A stretch of 64,000 nucleotides of DNA, taken from assembly GCA_030737875.1 (NCBI GenBank), contig CM060926.1, positions 314,190,922 to 314,254,921 of the forward strand, read 5' to 3'. Numbering within the stretch: position 1 is the first letter of the stretch; each line of letters starts with the position of its first letter. This stretch comes from Allium sativum. Its lineage: Eukaryota > Streptophyta > Magnoliopsida > Asparagales > Amaryllidaceae. The position numbers were made by a program, and so were the translations under genes. The notes under the pieces were generated by a model that ran no database searches, was not told the origin of the DNA, and saw nothing but the letters and a program-made list of their open reading frames with translations. Shown one piece after another: positions 58,517 to 64,000 of the stretch.

Positions 58517-58840
58517 TTCAATTCAATTCGAATTCGTTATTTATTCAATTCATTTCGAAATCGTTTTTTATTCAATTCATTTCGAAATCGTTTTATATTC
58601 AATTCATTTCAAAATCGTTATATATTCAATTCATTTCGAAATCGTTATATATTCAATTCATTTCAAAATCGTTATATATTCAATTCATTTCAAAATCGTT
58701 ATATATTCAATTCGTTTCGAAATCGTTATATATTCAATTCATTTCAAAATCGTTTTATATTCAATTCATTTCAAAATCGTTATATATTCAATCCATTTTA
58801 AAATCGTTATATATTCAATTCATAATGAGTAAAATCGATA
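58517..58840. repeat. 27-bp tandem repeat
   Basis: TTCAATTCATTTC(G/A)AAATCGTTATA-type units recur every 27 bp (58571, 58598, 58625, 58652 and so on), about 12 copies. Because 27 is divisible by three, two overlapping long repetitive frames (126 and 130 codons) run through it; they are not genes. Confidence 0.92.
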
Positions 58841-59000
58841 TAAATATCGTTCACGTCTAAATGGCGTCAATTTAATCAACACGGCTTCATATATTTCTAT
58901 TTTCAAATGTTCTGTTTCAAATATTTCTTTTTCAAATATTTCTATTTCAAATATTTCGTTTCAAATATTTCTATTTCAAATATTTCGTTTCAAATATTTC

Positions 59001-59350
59001 GTTCAACACATGACTAATCTCAACGGATGAGTACGGTCAACACATGAACCTTTATATTATATTGATAAAGATGTAAATTTTATTATAAAAATATTTCGTT
59101 CAACACATGACTAATCTCAACGGATGAGTACAGTCAACACATGAACCTTTATATTATATTGATAAAGATGTAAATTTTATTATAAAAATATTTCGTTCAA
59201 CACATGACTAATCTCAACGGATGAGTACAGTCAACACATGAACCTTTATATTATATTGATATAGATATAAATTTTATTATAAAAATATTTTGTTCAACAC
59301 ATGACTAATCTCAACGGATGAGTACAGTCAACACATGAACCTTTATATTA
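59001..59350. repeat. 97-bp tandem repeat
   Basis: GTTCAACACATGACTAATCT marks the unit at 59001, 59098, 59195 and 59292, an exact 97-bp period with nearly identical copies, the last one partial. The preceding 58905-59000 holds a shorter TTTCAAATATTTCG-like repeat. Confidence 0.93.
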
Positions 59351-60825
59351 TATTATTCTTTATTTTCTAAATTGGAATGAGGCTCAATCAATCATCATAT
59401 AATGTTAATTATATGGACTTTCATACATCACACGTATACAATAGCATTGAAAAATAATCAACCATCAACCAAAGTGCACTACACTGTATAAGCATCAAAT
59501 ATAAATATCTAATGCTTATAACAGCCTGTCAATCAATCGATCGACATATTTAATCAATCAGGATGAGTGAACTTCAAATTTCATCCTAACACCCGTGTGG
59601 GGTTTCAAATCAGCAAATACAGATTTTTATTCGTGTAGTTGGGCGATGTGTAAAATTTATCGACCCAATCAATGTCCTTCAAATAGGTGTACATAAACAA
59701 ACCGTCCGGTTTGTAAATGAATATTTATTTATTCACATTCACTTTAAAAATTATATTTTTAACGATAAAAACATTTTATTTTAACTTATGAATTTCTATT
59801 CAGTTCATTCTTTAAATAAAATGATATTTTTATTTTTCTAACTTATTTTAGAAAATTTCGGCGGCATAACGACACGATACTAGAAACGGGACGAGGCCTA
59901 GCCTTATCCCCGGTCTAGTGAAGGCCCACGCCATTCAGACATCAATCATATTCACCAAACAACCAAATTCAAATCAAATCATCTAACTAATTTATGCAAC
60001 CAAACAAACAAGTCCATGGTCTGTGGACGATTGTGTCGGGTGCTACTAAGCACCGTCTGCATCCTAGTATATATATAACTAGAAAAGAAAATTGGAGAGT
60101 GAGAAATTCTCACCGGAAGCTATCCAATCATCTTGACTCTTCTTAGATATAAATCTTCATCTTTATCGCATTTTTGTCATCTTCGTTGCTGTAGCCACTA
60201 CATATGTAAAAATCGAGTTTTTACTTCGCTATTCAGTATATAAAAATCAAATTTTTATTTTCGCTATTCAATATATAAAAATCAAATTTTTACTATGCTA
60301 TTCAATATAAAGATTTCGCTTTTTCAAAGCAAAGAATTCATTTTTCTTTAACAAACAAAAATCAAATTTTTAAACAAATAAAAATCTAATCTTTCCTATG
60401 AACAAAATATATTCTTTTTCTATGAAAACATTATAAAAATCACGTCTTTCTTTATATAAAAATATCGTCTTTTCACATTTAAAAATATCGTCTTATAAAA
60501 ATCAATCTTTATTTTGCTACCCATATAAAGATGCTATTTTTAATATTCCTATCATGTAAAGATTATATTTTTACTTCTCTTCATAAACAAAGATCATATT
60601 TTTTTACATCATCTATATAGTAAAGACTATATTTATAATACTTTAAAAATATAAAAATCATATTTTTAATTCTTCATAAAAATATTTTCTCATATCATTA
60701 AAAATCAAACCTTTCCATATGTGAAAATAAATCTTTCTATACACAAAAATCAAATCTTTTTATAATTAAAAATCTCGTCTTTCTCATAATAAAAATCCAA
60801 TCTTTGTACTCAAACACTTTGAATC

Positions 60826-60921
60826 AAATAAATTTCAGATTTTATAATAAATAAATTTCAGATTTTATAATAAATAAATTTCAGATTTTATAATAAATAA
60901 ATTTCAGATTTTATAATAAAG
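60826..60921. repeat. 23-bp tandem repeat
   Basis: AAATTTCAGATTTTATAAT starts at 60830, 60853, 60876 and 60899: four almost identical 23-bp copies, right next to the GC-rich segment. Confidence 0.92.
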
Positions 60922-60939
60922 AAGAAAAATTACCTTTCT

Positions 60940-61144
60940 CCGCTAATTTCCTGGATTGGGGTGCTGCGTCTTCGATTCGCGACTGAGAGGGGGGGTTTGG
61001 GCGTTCGCCGGCGTCGGGGAGGATCGCCAGAAGCTCACGGTGGTGCTGGCCATCCAAGCGACGACGGTGAAGGGCTTCGGCCTCCTTCGATTGGGGCGTC
61101 GCGGTTGTGGGGGTGTACGGGATTCGGAAGGAGGAGTCGAGGAA
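60940..61144 (-). other. GC-rich exon-like leader segment with splice donor
   Basis: This is a sharp GC-rich island in A/T-rich surroundings. On the minus strand it holds an ATG (MASTTVSFWRSSPTPANAQTP...) in a short 69-codon frame and ends GGAGAAAGGTAATTTT near 60934-60945, a good 5' splice donor. It could be a spliced retrotransposon leader exon or a captured fragment of a host gene's first exon. The 61145 LTR cuts its upstream side, so the exon start is not visible. Confidence 0.4.
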
Positions 61145-62386
61145 TGTAACACCCCACTCCCGCTATGATCACTCTCTAAGGGAATGCCATAGCATCGGTG
61201 GAGTATTTTAGTGAATATGGAACAGAAAAATTACAACAAGACAGATATAAATAGTACTTGAAATTTAAAACATCATCTCATAACAGCGGAAGTAAACATG
61301 TCTGGTTACATCATAAAACCACAATAAAAGTCAAGTACAATATCCATCAAAATAAAGAAGTACATAATCCCACTCTCTCATACAATAGCCAGGACAAAAG
61401 AAAAGATAACTGGGTAACTGGAGCTTTACATCTATCCAAGCTCCTAAAGACTGGAACAGCAATCCGATCAAGCTCCACTACTGCTAGGATCCACCGTAGG
61501 ACCTGAGGGTTGGGAAAAAGATAAAAACAACGGGGTCAGACATAAGTCTGAGCGAGTCCTATAACTTTAACAATACAATCATTAAAGTAACCAGAGAAGA
61601 CATAAACTTGACCTACGGTAATGTCTGGGGATGAATGGCTACACTAAGCAGCTTGGTAGACTTAGGATAAACTAAGAAAACTGTAAAGACGCATCTACCC
61701 ACCCAAGGATAATTACTAACTGCACCACACCAGTCATTCCTACTTAAAGGTTGATCCCACCCAAGGACTTAGAAAATTTACCCAGTAGTTTCGCGTACCC
61801 CTAGCTCACTACATAGGTGTCGTCTGCCCCTATCTCCACTAGGTGTACCCACTACTCCCAAGCGATCGGCTCCCTGCCGTAGATACCCGTGCTGGTCCCA
61901 CAATGGGGTGTATCATTCCCCAAAGTGGCCACCTGATAATATCAACGGTGCACGGCTTTATATCTACACGATGCAACAACGACTTACCAACCAGCCCGGG
62001 CCCACACACGCATATGAAACCCGTTGATCCTGCGTTGCCACCGCTAACCAGTTTTGGCCTCTTATAGTCAAGCCCAATATGCGTGTCCCGTCACCCGACT
62101 AGAGTCGAGCCCACAAAGATACGTTTGGGATATTGGTTGAAATGGGCCCCCACAAGCTACCCACCTAAGCTTGTCACTTATCTAGTGTATCCCACTTAAC
62201 CCTTTAATCATGTTTAATTACATGTTTCCACTTGGTTAAGTATTCTAATCGTATTTTCTATTGCCACCCAAGGCAACCCACTAGATTTCCACTTGCCACC
62301 CAAGGCACCCACTTAACCCCTCATGTCCCTCTACATGCTAATATGGTTAAGTGTTTCTTAATTAATTAATTAAGATCATGACCTCA

Positions 62387-62610
62387 TAAAGACCTCTCAC
62401 ATTAGACCATCTTTTATGACTGCTGGATATGCCGGTTGGTTCCGGGCAGACTTCTGTCATAAAAAGGGTCTAACCTCGTGTCTTTACTTTAATCACGTAT
62501 TTAGTTTATGACTAAGACCTCTCACATTGGGCCAATCATTTGTAGCCGCTGGATGGCCGGTCGGTTCCGGGCAGACTTCCGCTACAAAAGGGTCCAACCT
62601 CGTGTCTTAG
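62387..62610 (-). other. Tandem hairpin pair in the 61145 LTR
   Basis: First hairpin 62387-62486: TAAAGAC/GTCTTTA, TTAGACC/GGTCTAA, TTTTATGAC/GTCATAAAA. Second 62512-62610: CTAAGAC/GTCTTAG and TTTGTAGC/GCTACAAA. Where the array LTR stem has T-A (TTAGACT/AGTCTAA), this copy has C-G, so pairing is preserved. Confidence 0.8.
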
Positions 62611-62934
62611 TTGATTAATTACACCTGATTAATCACCCCTATATTAATTATCCCTAATTAATATCAAGTTTTTCATAGCATGGGTAGACCTAACTCAATA
62701 GGTAAATTCCCATGGGGTAGACCTAACTCAATAGGTAAATTCCCACTTATGTTAATTTATTTTTATGGTATGCTTAATCATACCCAATCATACTTTTATT
62801 AACATATTTATTAACCCCATCGTTCCCCACGTAAATCGTTCTCATTTCATGACATAATAAAGGGAAGATCCATCACAAATATCATGGGTTTAACCAAATC
62901 TTAGCATATAACTTTGTCATGGGTTAAGAGGATG

Positions 62935-63430
62935 TCAACTTGCATATATGAGCATATATTAACCCAACTACATTTAACCCAAACTTGCATATTATCATGC
63001 ACATGACTTGCATAACATGTTGCATATGAACTTGCATATTATCATACACATATCTTGCATAACATGTTGAACTTGCATATAAGCATTCTTATAACTTGCA
63101 TAACATGTTAAACATGCATTTAAGCATACACATAACTTGCATAAGCATTCTCATACTTGCATAAGCATGCATAACTTGCATATCATGTTAAACTTGCATT
63201 TAAGCATATACATAACTTGCATATAAACTTGCATAACAACCTACACATAACATCATACCCATAACTTGCATATGAACTTGCATAACTCACTTGTTAAACA
63301 TGCATAAACCCACTTATTAAATATGCATAAACCCACTTATTAGACATGCATAAACCCACTTGTTAAACATGCATAAACCAACTTATTAAACATGCATAAA
63401 CCCACTTATTAAATATGCATAAACATAGGA
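62935..63430 (-). repeat. Minisatellite of the 61145 LTR
   Basis: The first part is irregular CATAACTTGCATA repeats. From 63302 on there is a regular 23-bp unit (GCATAAACCCACTTATTAAAC) at 63302, 63325, 63348, 63371 and onwards. The unit differs from that of the array LTRs but has the same period and the same place in the LTR. Confidence 0.85.
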
Positions 63431-63735
63431 AAACATAGAGTAGCATATCATTACAAATGATTCAAACTCACTAATCCGCATTTAAGACCATAAGTCTCAT
63501 TACACCCAATCTACTTACTTTAGCAATTGATGTTAAAGTGATAGAAACTCACCAAACCCAAGATTAGCAAACTTATGAAGTGGAATTGGCTGCTAAATAT
63601 GAAGAAGATGATGATTAGAGGTTGATTAGCTTGCAACTTCCTTCATAAATTAGTGGAGGCTCCTTCTAAGATTTAATTTGGCGGCATGAGGCCATCATTT
63701 CTATTTTTAGTATGGATTAGGGTAGGTTTAGGGTG

Positions 63736-63743
63736 TATTTATA
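63736..63743 (-). promoter_or_regulatory. TATA box of the 61145 LTR
   Basis: TATAAATA on the minus strand in the same context (CCTAATCTATAAATA) as the array LTRs. Confidence 0.62.
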
Positions 63744-63884
63744 GATTAGGTGAGTGTTTTAGGCCCTTAGATTAACCCTAGATTAGATTAGGACCCTTAG
63801 ATTTCGGAAATCTCTAGAACACAGCCCAAGACTCAACCAAAAACCAGATCTGGTGCACCCAGATCAACAGGGCCGACACCCTGT

Positions 63885-63938
63885 GTCGACACCCCTGTCG
63901 ACAGGGCAGTCGACTCCCCAGTCGACAGGCCTGTCGAC
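63885..63938. promoter_or_regulatory. Five GTCGAC palindromes at exact 12-bp spacing
   Basis: GTCGAC starts at 63885, 63897, 63909, 63921 and 63933, each 12 bp apart, about 140-200 bp upstream of the TATA box on the sense strand. Array LTRs keep only two (20200 and 20219 in LTR1), and the solo LTR has five. Probably protein-binding sites in the U3 promoter. Confidence 0.55.
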
Positions 63939-64000
63939 ATGGGTAGGGCGGGAGCTTTCCCGCCTGGCCCCCTGCTGGCTCCAATTTTTGAAATCTGATG

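Larger units (their letters stand above)
55619..61144 (-). repeat. Minus-strand Gypsy LTR sequence, related to LTR A
   Basis: On the minus strand it ends CGGGTCCTTACA at 55619, a chromovirus-type LTR terminus. Stretches match LTR A: near 56365-56385 (GGAAATTGGATTTCC on the plus strand) and near 58180-58285 (including the GCAG(CAG)TTCG motif that LTR A has about 155 bases from its start). Comparison with LTR A suggests the LTR proper ends not far right of 58900, but I could not find its TGTAA start. The rest may be internal sequence or older insertions. It holds three tandem repeat arrays and a GC-rich segment, but no coding gene. It interrupts repeat R at 55618 and is itself interrupted at 61145. 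Confidence 0.65.
61145..64000 (-). repeat. Gypsy LTR of the array superfamily (cut by window end)
   Basis: Starts TGTAACACCCCACTCCCGCT at 61145 (the 3' end of the LTR on the minus strand). The first ~360 bases closely match the odd terminal segment of array LTR1; beyond that it is a diverged relative of all three array LTRs. It contains the hairpin pair, a 23-bp-period minisatellite with a different unit, a TATA box at 63736-63743 and a GTCGAC cluster. The preceding AGGAA (61140-61144) is the candidate target duplication. Whether it is a solo LTR or part of an element lies beyond the window. Confidence 0.9.

Noticed and set aside
58452..58860. Two overlapping 126- and 130-codon frames of repetitive Ile/Phe/Ser/Tyr protein
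   Set aside because: They exist only because the 27-bp tandem repeat keeps frame; no start context, domain or non-repetitive part supports a gene.
59001..59350. Regularly spaced repeats resembling a CRISPR array
   Set aside because: The whole 97-bp unit is repeated, spacers included, in a plant retrotransposon context; no cas genes are present.

Overview
The window looks like gene-poor, repeat-rich plant nuclear DNA, almost certainly from an angiosperm. The evidence is Ty3/Gypsy chromoviruses with a C-terminal chromodomain and an initiator-tRNA-Met primer binding site (TGGTATCAGAGC), two decayed Ty1/Copia elements with plant-type pol, CACTA-like transposon ends and A/T-rich spacers. I recognise no host gene, rRNA, tRNA or CRISPR array. 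Nearly everything is nested LTR retrotransposon sequence.

Layout. (1) 1-11469, plus strand: the 3' end of Gypsy element A (1-241) and its very long 3' LTR (242-5946, with perfect 11-bp inverted ends). This LTR abuts, at base 5947, the protease-to-chromodomain pol of an older Gypsy element B (5947-9297, three in-frame stops). B ends with its own 2.0-kb 3' LTR (9455-11469). A therefore appears to have inserted into B between gag and protease. (2) 11470-15880: A/T-rich spacer with a 155-bp inverted repeat and a possible CACTA end. (3) 15881-44326, minus strand: one Ty1/Copia element (Copia-1) split by two later insertions. The first is a 20-kb Gypsy array with the order LTR-internal-LTR-internal-LTR (17362-37386), flanked by the 5-bp duplication GTTTT and carrying two intact 1488-codon gag-pol genes. 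The second is a solo Gypsy LTR (40997-43822), flanked by AATGC, inside Copia-1 gag. (4) 44412-47017 and 52987-55618: a 2.6-kb direct repeat of unknown nature with CACTA-like subterminal motifs, flanking a second decayed Copia element (Copia-2, 47311-52689, minus). (5) 55619-61144: LTR-related sequence of a minus-strand element related to A, full of tandem repeats. (6) 61145-64000: the start of another LTR of the array superfamily, cut by the window edge.

How the parts relate. The two array copies encode everything expected of an autonomous Tekay-like chromovirus: capsid with two zinc knuckles, protease, reverse transcriptase, RNase H, integrase and chromodomain. They also have matching PBS, polypurine tract and TATA-bearing LTRs, so they look young. 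The other elements carry stop codons, frameshifts, lost catalytic residues or deletions.

The most unusual signals are in the LTRs. A tandem pair of long hairpins has base-pair-preserving (covarying) differences between copies and between LTR subfamilies, and lies in the transcribed leader downstream of the TATA box. GTCGAC palindromes at 12-bp spacing lie upstream of the TATA box. A 23-bp-period minisatellite changes sequence between subfamilies but keeps its period. The leftmost array LTR is a chimera whose terminal 0.37 kb belongs to a different LTR subfamily.
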